DNA of 55,368 nt from Candidatus Nomurabacteria bacterium. Lineage in GTDB: Bacteria > Patescibacteriota > Saccharimonadia > Saccharimonadales > Saccharimonadaceae. Shown piece by piece: positions 31,978 to 40,295 of this stretch. A program made the translations under genes and the position numbers. Position 1 is the first letter of the stretch, and every line of letters begins with the position of its first letter. The DNA lies in contig JAITNW010000011.1 of the NCBI GenBank assembly GCA_031290255.1, positions 1-55,368 on the forward strand, read 5' to 3'. The notes beneath the pieces were generated by a model. The model searched no databases and was not told the origin of the DNA. It worked only from the letters and a program-made list of their open reading frames with translations.

Positions 31978-33198
31978 TTACATTCTACCATATTGCCAAG
32001 CAATACTTGAGTAATATCGCTTCAAAAAACCATCCCGAAAACCTTCAAATTCGCCTTCCAATATGCTTTCTCGCATCTGTTCAGTCAGTCTCACTATAAA
32101 CCTTACATTATGCACACTTGCAAGTTCAAAATATCTCTCCTTTTCGTCTCGATCCTGCGACTTCAGCAAAACTCGCAATTTTCCTCTCGTCCAACCCTCC
32201 CGACACGTGCCACAGTCACACCCTTCGTCCAGAGGTTCCTCCACGTTCGCCCAAATTCCTTTCCGCAAATTCACATCTCCATCAAGCGTGTATATTCTCC
32301 CATGCCTCGCCTCTCGCGTCGGTGCCACGCAATCAAAAGTATCACAGCCAAATTCCGCACCCACAAAAATATCATCCGGACGAGACAAGCCCAATAGATG
32401 CCGCGGCTTAGCAAACGGTAATTCTTCTGCTACCCATTCCAGTATCTTCCCAAGATCTTCTTTCAGGAAAGCCCCACCGAGCCCAAATCCATCAAAATCC
32501 ATCCCGCCAAGGATCTTAGCAGTTTCACGGCGCAGATCTTCATAGTGACCGCCCTGCAGCACGCCATAAAGAGCTTGCGCCCCACCCAATTTCTTATGTT
32601 CCATCAAGCATCTTTCCGCCCACCGATGCGTCCGCTCCATCGCCTCCATATTATATTCATAACTATCACCAATGGATGTTAGCTCATCAAATGCCATCAT
32701 AATATCCGCTCCAATCTTATGCTGCACCCGCATAGATTCTTCTGGCCCCATAAACTCTTCTTGGCCATCCCAAGGATCAGTAAAATACACTCCATCCTCA
32801 GTTATTTTTGCTAAGCGTTTCTCATGTGGAGTCTGCCTGCCAGTGCCCGCATCCTTTTTATTCATTGACACTACTTTGCCAAGGCCCGACCCAAGCGACA
32901 TAATCTGAAACCCCCCGCTGTCCGTAATCGTCGGCCCATCCCATCCACTCCAAGCCGCAAGTCCTCCCGCAGTACTTATTTCATCCGCCTGCCTCCTTAA
33001 ATGATAGCCATTTGACAACATCGCCTGAGCATTCAATTCGCGCAATTTCTCCATAGGCATACTCCGCACAAACCCGCGCGTCCCCACCACAGCAAAAGTT
33101 GGCGTCTTAATATCCCCATGCGGTGTATGAATTACCCCAGCCCTACCGAGCCCATTCCTTAAAATTTTTTCAGGTTCAAAATAAAATGCATCACTCAT
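31978..33198 (-). CDS. tgt: queuine tRNA-ribosyltransferase
   Basis: Exchanges guanine-34 of GUN-anticodon tRNAs for a deazaguanine precursor. About 406 residues. Catalytic and substrate motifs DSGGFQIMSLG and FGCDTFDCVAPTREARHG are intact, as are the zinc ligands CDCGTC with a later histidine in SVHN. The start at 33198 has GGAG 8 bases upstream; an earlier ATG at 33216 is disfavoured. The tRNA-His (GUG) at 46.5 kb is a likely substrate. It overlaps the queT-like gene by 8 bases. Confidence 0.95.
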   Translation of the reverse strand: MSDAFYFEPEKILRNGLGRAGVIHTPHGDIKTPTFAVVGTRGFVRSMPMEKLRELNAQAMLSNGYHLRRQADEISTAGGLAAWSGWDGPTITDSGGFQIMSLGSGLGKVVSMNKKDAGTGRQTPHEKRLAKITEDGVYFTDPWDGQEEFMGPEESMRVQHKIGADIMMAFDELTSIGDSYEYNMEAMERTHRWAERCLMEHKKLGGAQALYGVLQGGHYEDLRRETAKILGGMDFDGFGLGGAFLKEDLGKILEWVAEELPFAKPRHLLGLSRPDDIFVGAEFGCDTFDCVAPTREARHGRIYTLDGDVNLRKGIWANVEEPLDEGCDCGTCREGWTRGKLRVLLKSQDRDEKERYFELASVHNVRFIVRLTEQMRESILEGEFEGFRDGFLKRYYSSIAWQYGRM

Positions 33199-33847
33199 TT
33201 TTTGTCTCCGGCACAATTCTTCGTATTCTACCCACTACAAAATAATTCACTGGCTGCAATACGATTTCGCATAGAATCATAATTGTGCAAGATGTACCAA
33301 CCATCGACCACCACGCCCCCGTATCTACCACCCCGCTAAAAACTACCCCACAAAACACTAAAGAGTTAGCAATATTCGCCACCACGCTCGACCCCAAACT
33401 TCTCAGCCAAAGCCATTTCTGACCAGTAATTTTCCGAATCCGTACAAATACCGCTACATTAAGTAATTGCGCCACAAGATATGAAATTAAGCTCCCCATT
33501 ACTACTCTCGGCAAAAATCCTAGGATTGCCTCGTAAGCGCCCTGATTCTCCCATCCCTCGCCAGCCGGCAATATTTGTACCAACCCCAAGAAACCTACCG
33601 CAATTATATTCAAAACAAACCCACACCAGATAATATACTGAGCCTTTGGCTTGCCCCAAATTTCTAGAATAGCGTCCGCAAGCACAAAAGCAAGAGGAAA
33701 GGACAAAATACCCCCATCCAGCATCGCAATCCCAAAAAAGTTCCAGAGCTTAGTTGCAGCAATATTACTAATTATCAAAAGTACTACCGACAAACAAGCC
33801 GCAAACGTAAAAGCGAAATTCCGTAAATCCGATTTATCCTTCCTCAT
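33191..33847 (-). CDS. queuosine precursor transporter (YhhQ/QueT type)
   Basis: 218 residues with six or so membrane helices (about 12-30, 38-60, 70-95, 108-130, 150-172, 180-205). Family hallmarks include ISNIAATKLWNFFG, the FPLAFVLADAILEIWG segment and a C-terminal QPVNYFVVGRI. YhhQ members import preQ0/preQ1, and the overlap with tgt supports that role here. It begins at the base next to the stop of the upstream gene, so three genes are translationally linked. Confidence 0.93.
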   Translation of the reverse strand: MRKDKSDLRNFAFTFAACLSVVLLIISNIAATKLWNFFGIAMLDGGILSFPLAFVLADAILEIWGKPKAQYIIWCGFVLNIIAVGFLGLVQILPAGEGWENQGAYEAILGFLPRVVMGSLISYLVAQLLNVAVFVRIRKITGQKWLWLRSLGSSVVANIANSLVFCGVVFSGVVDTGAWWSMVGTSCTIMILCEIVLQPVNYFVVGRIRRIVPETKNE

Positions 33848-34219
33848 CTAAAATTGGAAAGTTTCCGTACTTCCATCCGCTTTCGTTAAATGAGCAGTCG
33901 CATTTTGCAGATAAAACATTGCCAAGGTCGGATTCTTCATGTATTTACCTACAACATTCTCCACTTCCTCTACAGTCAAAGGGTTCTCTTCCTCATATGC
34001 CTCTGCAGTCACTCGCACTGTAACGGCCTCATCATGTGCAATAATTTCAACCTTTGGATTTGCTTTTAGCTGTCTGTAGACATTTTTATTACTAGACGTT
34101 TCAAAATAAAATCGATCATTGTGCTTCACGCATGAATCAAAAGCCCTCACTCTAGGCTGATCCCCGTCCTCTGTTGCTATATAAAATACCCCCCTAAGTA
34201 GTTTTATCATTTCGTCCAC
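33848..34219 (-). CDS. PNPOx-like FMN-binding split-barrel protein
   Basis: 123 residues resembling the pyridoxamine 5'-phosphate oxidase-like split barrel: FYIATEDGDQPRVRAFDSCV...DRFYFETSSNKNVYRQLKANPKVEI. These proteins bind FMN, F420 or haem and act in redox reactions; the exact substrate is unknown. GTG start, 6 bases after AGGAG. It is the first gene of the operon leading to the queuosine transporter and tgt, with no gap before the next gene. A functional tie to queuosine is inference. Confidence 0.82.
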   Translation of the reverse strand: MDEMIKLLRGVFYIATEDGDQPRVRAFDSCVKHNDRFYFETSSNKNVYRQLKANPKVEIIAHDEAVTVRVTAEAYEEENPLTVEEVENVVGKYMKNPTLAMFYLQNATAHLTKADGSTETFQF

Positions 34220-34300
34220 TCTAATCTCCTTTTTTAAGGTTTACTTTACCCCTGTTGTATATAATTCTAACATGATAAGCTAGTATAAATGGAGTAATAT

Positions 34301-34960
34301 ATGAGAATCTTATATGTAGAAGACGAAAAATTCTTGGCCGAAGCGGTCAAGCATAATCTCGAAAAGCAACAAATCGCAGTTGATGTCGCCCGCGACGGAG
34401 AGGCTGGTCTCAACGCTGCTACAAAAGACATCTATGACTGCGTCATTTTAGACATCATGTTGCCAAAAGTTTCTGGCATAGAAATCCTCCAGCATATTCG
34501 CTCCAAAGGAGTCAAAACACCAGTTATTATGCTTTCCGCTCTCTCAGAAGTAGACGACAAAGTCAAAGGGCTCAATCTCGGTGCCGACGATTACCTAGCA
34601 AAACCTTTCAAGACTACCGAACTCATTGCACGCATCCATGCCGTCGTCCGTCGCCCAGCCGAAATCCAGGACCAAGAGACCCGCTATTCCGACCTTTGCT
34701 ATAACATTACCAACAAAGAATTAAACGGCACCCGCCTCACCGCCAAAGAATCTGGCATTATGGCAGAGCTCATCAAAACTCCAGAAAAAGTCGTCAAAAA
34801 AGATTTCCTCCTGAACAAAATTTGGGGCAACACGCTAATCGCTGAAGACAACTACATTGAAGTTTATATTTCACACCTTCGCAAAAAACTCAAAGAGCTA
34901 AAAAGCAAAGTCAAGATTACCACCGTTCGTGGCTTTGGCTATAAGCTCACCACGTCCTGA
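34301..34960 (+). CDS. OmpR-family response regulator
   Basis: 219 residues. Receiver domain (1-118) with the acidic pair E7/D8, phospho-acceptor D51 in YDCVILDIMLP, S79 at the switch position (usually T/S) and K101 in DYLAKPF; then a winged-helix DNA-binding domain (125-219) ending TTVRGFGYKL. A -10-like TATAAA lies about 18 bases before the ATG. The partner kinase follows after 5 bases. Target genes cannot be read from the window. Confidence 0.96.
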   Translation: MRILYVEDEKFLAEAVKHNLEKQQIAVDVARDGEAGLNAATKDIYDCVILDIMLPKVSGIEILQHIRSKGVKTPVIMLSALSEVDDKVKGLNLGADDYLAKPFKTTELIARIHAVVRRPAEIQDQETRYSDLCYNITNKELNGTRLTAKESGIMAELIKTPEKVVKKDFLLNKIWGNTLIAEDNYIEVYISHLRKKLKELKSKVKITTVRGFGYKLTTS

Positions 34961-34965
34961 CAAAT

Positions 34966-35904
34966 ATGTTCGACAAACTCCGCAATAAATTTATTCTTAG
35001 CAATATGGTTATTTCATCTACCATAATCTTGACTGCATTTGCCACTGTTTTCACAGTTATTTCCGCCAGTCTATCATCGCCTCGTATCTTGGCGGCTAGC
35101 ACTACTTGGCTAGATGACAATTCCGCCGCTCAGGTCCGCGAACTTCTCGAGGACAGAATTACTCTAAATAACCGCGAACATTTAGCAAACATCGCCTTTG
35201 TCCTAATTTTCGTCGGACTAGCCGTCGAAGCTCTCGTATTCGTGGCGAGTTGCTATATGGCAGAAAAGTCCATCAGCCCGATCCGCGAATCTTACGCTAG
35301 GCAAAAAGAATTTATCGCAAACGCCAGCCACGAACTCAAGACTCCTATCGCGATCGTTCAGGCAAATTTCGAAGCCCTTGATACTCAAGAGCAACCATGG
35401 ACAGAGAACATCGAAAATAACCTCACGCGCGCCAATAATCTCATCAATGATCTGCTCTTGCTTGCCAAGGCCGATTCGTCCAAAGAAGTTGTCCAGAAAA
35501 TCGACACCAATATACCAGATTTAGTCAAAAAACAAGTTAAAGGTTTTCAGCCCAAACTTACAAAGAAAACTTTAAAACTAAAAATAAAAGGCAGCCTAGT
35601 CATCAGCCTAAATTCCTCCGACCTTACGCAAATCATCAACATCCTACTAGACAACGCCATCAAATATTCTGATAATTTCATTGAGGTCGGTCTTACGGGC
35701 AAAACCATCACAATCACAAACGACGGCAAAGCCGTACCGAAGCATCAGATCGACAAAATCTTTGATCGTTTCTACCAACTCGACAAAACCGCCGAAGGTT
35801 CCGGACTTGGCCTCGCGATCGCCAAAGGCCTTTCCGCCAAGAATAATTGGTCGCTCACCGCAACCTCCAAAAAAGGTCTCACTACCTTCCATCTTTCACT
35901 TTAG
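34966..35904 (+). CDS. sensor histidine kinase
   Basis: 312 residues, compact. Two membrane helices (about 13-38 and 76-97) frame a small outside loop of about 35 residues, leaving little room for a ligand domain. There is no HAMP domain of usual length. The H-box FIANASHELKTPI (about 120-132), N-box IINILLDNAIKYS, and a G-box GSGLGLAIAKGL are intact, so it should autophosphorylate and signal to the preceding regulator. Possibly it senses membrane or cell-surface state. Confidence 0.94.
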   Translation: MFDKLRNKFILSNMVISSTIILTAFATVFTVISASLSSPRILAASTTWLDDNSAAQVRELLEDRITLNNREHLANIAFVLIFVGLAVEALVFVASCYMAEKSISPIRESYARQKEFIANASHELKTPIAIVQANFEALDTQEQPWTENIENNLTRANNLINDLLLLAKADSSKEVVQKIDTNIPDLVKKQVKGFQPKLTKKTLKLKIKGSLVISLNSSDLTQIINILLDNAIKYSDNFIEVGLTGKTITITNDGKAVPKHQIDKIFDRFYQLDKTAEGSGLGLAIAKGLSAKNNWSLTATSKKGLTTFHLSL

Positions 35905-35920
35905 CCACTTCAATCCCATA

Positions 35921-35930
35921 GTGGTATAAT
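35921..35930 (+). promoter_or_regulatory. extended -10 promoter of methyltransferase-like gene
   Basis: GTGGTATAAT with TG at the extended position (TATAAT 35925-35930). It leaves about 85 bases before the assigned ATG, with AAGGAGG at 35964-35970 well upstream of it. Confidence 0.65.
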
Positions 35931-36022
35931 CGTAGGCAGATAACCACAAATTTATTGTTCTTTAAGGAGGGATTCTCAGGTTATTTGTCCAAAAAGCATT
36001 CGACATTTACTCAGTAGACCCA

Positions 36023-36997
36023 ATGCAGCCCAAAATGGATGATCCGAATTTGCCGCCCATGAACCGAGACGCATATGCAGATAAGTACACCGACATTCAC
36101 CAACGTTGGCAAAACGGACAAGTCCCCCCATCTCAAGATGACCAGCAAAAAGTACAGGCAGATCTCGATCAAACCTACGGCACACAACTTTCCTCCACAG
36201 TGATGGAGCAGTTAGCCAAAAAGGGAGTTTTCGAAAACCCAGCACTCACGCAGTTCCTCATCGATTTCGGCGCAAAATCCAGAGCCTTTATGTCCGCGCT
36301 GCTAGTGGCTCCAGCCATCAGTATCCTGCGAACGGCCTCTGGTGAAACCGTTTTCGGTGAACCAATTCATGAATTAGACCCATTTTGGTGGTGGCCACTC
36401 AGAGAGCCAATGTTCATCTCTGCAAGATTTAGATCGCACATTGTCGCCGAGCATTTCCGCAACCAAAATGCCGTCGCAATACTTGGCATCGGCTATGCAC
36501 CTGAGTTACGGATTCTCGAGAAAGACCCAGATTCTGTCCCAAGTGTCATCACGGCATGCGATCTCGACCCCGAAGTCATCAGTTGGTGTTCGGATTTTGC
36601 CACCACGCCGGCCATGCAGGGAAGACTGGACGTCAAGCAGAGCGATTTATTAAATACCCTACTTGAGCTTCCAAACGAATCGCAAGATTCAATCTCCATG
36701 ATTGGCCTCGCCTCGTACTGCGTTGAGAAACTCCCGAAAATCCTCCAGCTTATTTTTACCAAGCTAAAACCTGACGGGACGCTGATCATAGATCTTCAGA
36801 TTCTCGAATGGTCGCTCAAAAGATGCATCGACGTCTTCGGTTGGCAACTCCCCGGCTTCGCTCCGAGTAGCACAGTCGAGCAAGCCGTCCGTACCATGGA
36901 AGAAGCATCTCAGGCCCTACCGCTCTCCAACGCAAGCTATTATATAGATCCGCGCATCGGTGTGCCAATAGGTGTAGTCTTCGTCCTTCGCAAATAA
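36023..36997 (+). CDS. SAM-dependent methyltransferase-like protein
   Basis: 324 residues. A helical N-terminal half (to about 140) precedes a Rossmann core: AVAILGIGYAPELRILEKD resembles SAM motif I, ITACDLDPEVISWC motif II, and SMIGLASYCVEKLPKILQLIF plus PDGTLIIDLQI motifs IV-V. The substrate is unknown. The best ribosome site (AAGGAGG, 35964-35970) lies 52 bases before this ATG and the frame is open back to it, so translation may start earlier at a non-standard codon. It is a single-gene unit with its own terminator. Confidence 0.75.
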   Translation: MQPKMDDPNLPPMNRDAYADKYTDIHQRWQNGQVPPSQDDQQKVQADLDQTYGTQLSSTVMEQLAKKGVFENPALTQFLIDFGAKSRAFMSALLVAPAISILRTASGETVFGEPIHELDPFWWWPLREPMFISARFRSHIVAEHFRNQNAVAILGIGYAPELRILEKDPDSVPSVITACDLDPEVISWCSDFATTPAMQGRLDVKQSDLLNTLLELPNESQDSISMIGLASYCVEKLPKILQLIFTKLKPDGTLIIDLQILEWSLKRCIDVFGWQLPGFAPSSTVEQAVRTMEEASQALPLSNASYYIDPRIGVPIGVVFVLRK

Positions 36998-37000
36998 GCC

Positions 37001-37034
37001 AAAAAGTCGCCCACCAAAAACAGGGCGACTTTTT
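37001..37034 (+). terminator. rho-independent terminator
   Basis: Twelve perfect pairs, AAAAAGTCGCCC (37001-37012) with GGGCGACTTTTT (37023-37034), and a 10-base loop. The A- and T-runs inside the arms make it symmetrical, so it may work in both directions. Confidence 0.92.
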
Positions 37035-37073
37035 CATCTTCACAATATAGTGATACTAACAAATAGCTCCCAA

Positions 37074-37116
37074 GCGGGTGGCAGGACTTTGAGGAAAATG
37101 TCCTGGCAGGACCCGC
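37074..37116 (-). repeat. solo 43-base copy of the 26-kb repeat family
   Basis: Read on the minus strand it begins GCGGGTCCTGCCAGGAC and ends CCTGCCACCCGC. Its first 32 bases match end A of the 26153 element with one mismatch, then it goes directly to the right-end sequence. It can fold: GCGGGT with ACCCGC and CAGGAC with GTCCTG. Confidence 0.85.
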
Positions 37117-37176
37117 GCAAAAGCTTTCCATAAGTGATATAATATAACCACCTAAATCAAGTAAAAAAAGGGCATC

Positions 37177-38538
37177 ATGCAACTAGTAAGTATCTTAGTC
37201 ATCATAGTAGCAACTCTAACCTTACTAACCGGCATCACCGTCCTGCTTGGCTCCAAGCCTCGAGAAAAATCCCTATCAATTTTATTCTTCCTCACCGTCC
37301 TCAGCGCATCGCTCTGGGCATATTCTGTTATCGCTTTCCTCAATTTATCTCAAGAATCATTCCCAGTAGCCCCAACTATCGTCGCAGCCATTTACATTTC
37401 AGCTCTCGCAATGGCCATCGCCATGTTCGGCTATGCAGCCAAATTCATCAAGTCTAAGTTTAGTGCCATCACCAGCATTATTTTCGCCGTAATCGGCCTA
37501 GCGCTATCTCTAGCCATCATCATCAACCCTACTTTCCTTTATTCCAGCATCGAGCTAAATGTTGACTTCGGCAACATCGTCAATCTCAACTTCGACTGGC
37601 TTTACATCACCTACATCATCTTCTTCGCAGCCGTTTTCCTCGTATACGGCATTATGCTTGTGGCAAAAATCCTCAGCAAACCTAGTAACTTTGTCAAAAA
37701 CATCTGCGTCCTCCTCCTTGTTGGCCCCGGTATCTGCGGCATCGTCTCTCTATGTTTCGATCTCCTCCTGCCGTTCTTCCGCTATGACCTCATCTGGGTC
37801 GGCCCCGTCTCCATCGATATTGCCATTATCACTTTCTACTATGCGATCTTGCGCTATCGCATGATCGTTATCCGCACCACCTGGATGAGAATCATGTCCT
37901 ATGCTATTTTCATCGCCACCACCGCCTTAGTTTACGTCATATCATTATTCGTAGTTTCCGCCCTCCTATTTCGCGGTTCATACCTTTCCGTCGAAACCCT
38001 TGCGCTAAATTTTGTCATGATCGCTTTCCTTATTTTGCTTTTGCCAATCATTTCGGAACTATCTTCTAATGTGCGTTCGCTTATCTCAGTCAACTCCGTC
38101 GACATTGGCTATATCGCAAAACGTCTCAACAAAATTAACCCCACCCGCGCCGGGCTCAAAGACCTTACCATCTTCCTCTCCGACCATCTCCACTTCTCCT
38201 ACATTGGCATAATGATTGGAGATCAACTCTATAGTTCCAAAGAGACCGACTTTACCATAAAAGAAATCGAAATAGGCGCAATCGAAAACAAAAATATGCC
38301 TGACCGCATCTGGCGCCTCCTCAAAGACCACAATTCTCAGCCCGACCCCGAATACCAAGACCTCCGCGCCATCGTTGATCTGCGTGACACCAAAGGACAA
38401 GCCTTCGGCCACATCATCTTCGGTTCGCCTCATGACGAACAATTCTCAGACGACGATCTCATGCGCATTGAAATGGTTATCAGCCTCGTCGCCACCGCCA
38501 TCGACCCAGAGAAAAAGGGTCGCACCATCGCCACTTAA
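37177..38538 (+). CDS. polytopic membrane sensor-like protein without kinase domain
   Basis: 453 residues. Eight or nine membrane helices cover residues 3-300, resembling the 7TM N-terminal module found in some histidine kinases (SLWAYSVIAFL, ILRYRMIVIRTTWMRIMSY). A soluble C-terminal part (about 305-450) looks GAF-like, but there is no H-box or ATPase domain before the stop. It may work through a protein partner, possibly the kinase encoded 1.3 kb upstream; that is speculation. The gene stands alone after a terminator and a repeat copy. Confidence 0.72.
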   Translation: MQLVSILVIIVATLTLLTGITVLLGSKPREKSLSILFFLTVLSASLWAYSVIAFLNLSQESFPVAPTIVAAIYISALAMAIAMFGYAAKFIKSKFSAITSIIFAVIGLALSLAIIINPTFLYSSIELNVDFGNIVNLNFDWLYITYIIFFAAVFLVYGIMLVAKILSKPSNFVKNICVLLLVGPGICGIVSLCFDLLLPFFRYDLIWVGPVSIDIAIITFYYAILRYRMIVIRTTWMRIMSYAIFIATTALVYVISLFVVSALLFRGSYLSVETLALNFVMIAFLILLLPIISELSSNVRSLISVNSVDIGYIAKRLNKINPTRAGLKDLTIFLSDHLHFSYIGIMIGDQLYSSKETDFTIKEIEIGAIENKNMPDRIWRLLKDHNSQPDPEYQDLRAIVDLRDTKGQAFGHIIFGSPHDEQFSDDDLMRIEMVISLVATAIDPEKKGRTIAT

Positions 38539-38607
38539 CCAACCCACACTTTACTATCAAGCGACTCCATCGTACAATATAAAAAAAGGAGTTTAGCAAA
38601 TAAGACT

Positions 38608-39147
38608 ATGGAAAATGTAGCTAAAATTAGCAAAGAGCGAGCCTATAAATTATTTGGGAGTTCTCATGTGAATGATTTTGAGGTTGGTACAACAAAAGGG
38701 TTACGGCAAATCCACGAGTATTTATTTGGCGGTCTATATGATTTTGCTGGACAAATTCGTGATAAAAATATTGCAAAAGATGATTTCCGGTTTACTAACT
38801 GTCTGTACTTGGCAGATGCTCTGACAAAAATTGAAAAAATGCCCGAAAATACTTTTGATGAGATTGTCGCGAAATATTCCGAGATGAATATCGCGCATCC
38901 ATTTATGGAGGGCAATGGTCGGAGTATGCGAATTTGGCTGGACTTAATTTTGAAGAAACAGCTTGGCGAATGCGTCGACTGGTCAAAAATTGAAAAAAGT
39001 GATTATTTTAGTTCCATGCGTCGCAGCCACATCAACGACTTGGAATTACGAGAATTGCTAAAATCAGCACTCACAAAAAACATTAACGACCGAGAAGTTT
39101 TTATGAAGGGGATTGAGCAATCCTATTATTATGAGGAAGCGGAATAA
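38608..39147 (+). CDS. Fic family protein, class III-like
   Basis: 179 residues. The Fic active loop [12 protein letters not shown] (H97-R108) is complete, so AMP- or other NMP-transfer to a hydroxyl side chain is expected. The C-terminus SYYYEE (172-177) matches the position of the auto-inhibitory (S/T)xxxE(G/N) helix of class III Fic proteins, with Glu instead of Gly/Asn at the last place. AAGGAG lies 16 bases before the ATG, rather far. The gene is AT-rich and lacks the C-bias of its neighbours, a sign of transfer. No antitoxin gene is adjacent. Confidence 0.92.
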   Translation: MENVAKISKERAYKLFGSSHVNDFEVGTTKGLRQIHEYLFGGLYDFAGQIRDKNIAKDDFRFTNCLYLADALTKIEKMPENTFDEIVAKYSEMNIAHPFMEGNGRSMRIWLDLILKKQLGECVDWSKIEKSDYFSSMRRSHINDLELRELLKSALTKNINDREVFMKGIEQSYYYEEAE

Positions 39148-39196
39148 TACAAGAAAATGGAGATGGTATAATATGACAACTCGGAGATTAGTTTAG

Positions 39197-40252
39197 ATGT
39201 TAAAGATAGGTATAGTCGGTTTAGCAAATGTAGGGAAGAGCACTCTTTTTAACGCCCTCACAAACGCCGGCGCGCTCGCAGCCAATTATCCCTTTGCCAC
39301 CATCGAGCCAAATACTGGCATAGTGCCTGTTCCAGACGACCGTCTCGCCATCCTCGGCGAAATCTATGAGACAGCAAAGATTGTCCCCGCTACCGTCGAA
39401 TTCGTTGATATTGCTGGGCTTATCGCCGGTGCTTCACAAGGAGAGGGGCTTGGCAACAAATTTCTCGCAAACATTAGAAGTTGCAAAATAATTTGCCACG
39501 TCGTCCGTGTCTTTCATGATAGCAATATATCACACATTGTTGATAAAGTCAACCCTAAGCGCGATATAGAGATGGTCGAGACTGAGCTTGCCCTCGCAGA
39601 TATCGAAGTTCTCAGCCGCGCTCTTGAAAAAGCCCGCAGAGATTCCAAAAGTGGCGACAAAGCTGCCATTTCCAGAGTTTCTCAGATAGAGGTTACTATG
39701 GAAGAACTCAAAAGCGGCAAAACCCACGTCGCAGAAATCGCAGGCCTCGACCTCCTCTGTGCCAAGCCAGTCTTCTTCATGTTTAACCTCGACGAATCCG
39801 AGCTCGTCGACCAAAATCTTCGTGACGAACTCGGCTCCATTGTCGCCCCCAGCAAATGTGTCTTCGTCAACGCCAAATTAGAGTCCGAAATGGCAGACAT
39901 GTCTGGAGACGAAAAAGCCGAATTCCTTCACAGCTATGGCATCGCAGAAGACGGTCTCGCGCAACTCGTCCGCGTCGCCTATGAATCGCTCGGACTCCAA
40001 TCTTTCCTCACTGCCGGCAAAAAAGAAGTCCGCGCCTGGACAGTCGAACATGGAGCTACTGCGCCCCAAGCAGCTGGCGTCATCCATACGGATTTCGAAA
40101 AAGGCTTCATCGCCGCAAGCATTTGCAAATATTCCGATCTAGCTAGACTCAGAAGCGAAAAAGCCGTCCGCGAAGCCGGCCTTATGCGCACCGAAGGCAA
40201 AGATTACGTTATGCAAGAGGGCGATGTGGTCGAATTTCGTTTCAATGTATAA
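39197..40252 (+). CDS. ychF: ribosome-binding ATPase/GTPase YchF
   Basis: 351 residues, normal for the Obg-related YchF/OLA1 family. P-loop GLANVGKSTL (7-16), switch region FATIEPNTG, DIAGLI, and the family-specific NLDE in place of NKxD, consistent with ATP preference; a C-terminal TGS domain (about 268-350) ends YVMQEGDVVEFRFNV. It associates with ribosomes and stress responses. A TATAAT lies about 24 bases upstream with GGAG nearer the ATG. Confidence 0.95.
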   Translation: MLKIGIVGLANVGKSTLFNALTNAGALAANYPFATIEPNTGIVPVPDDRLAILGEIYETAKIVPATVEFVDIAGLIAGASQGEGLGNKFLANIRSCKIICHVVRVFHDSNISHIVDKVNPKRDIEMVETELALADIEVLSRALEKARRDSKSGDKAAISRVSQIEVTMEELKSGKTHVAEIAGLDLLCAKPVFFMFNLDESELVDQNLRDELGSIVAPSKCVFVNAKLESEMADMSGDEKAEFLHSYGIAEDGLAQLVRVAYESLGLQSFLTAGKKEVRAWTVEHGATAPQAAGVIHTDFEKGFIAASICKYSDLARLRSEKAVREAGLMRTEGKDYVMQEGDVVEFRFNV

Positions 40253-40260
40253 AAAATTTA

Positions 40261-40289
40261 TTGTTTTCTTTTTACGCTTATGCTAAACT
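40261..40289 (+). promoter_or_regulatory. promoter of the pilus operon, leaderless spacing
   Basis: TTGTTT (40261-40266), a 17-base spacer and TAAACT (40284-40289) with TG at the extended position. The pilM ATG begins 6 bases after the box, so the operon mRNA would start on the AUG. Confidence 0.7.
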
Positions 40290-40295
40290 AAACAT

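Noticed and set aside
34220-34300. preQ1 riboswitch upstream of the queuosine-salvage operon
   Set aside because: The short leader shows no preQ1-type pseudoknot or conserved core sequence.
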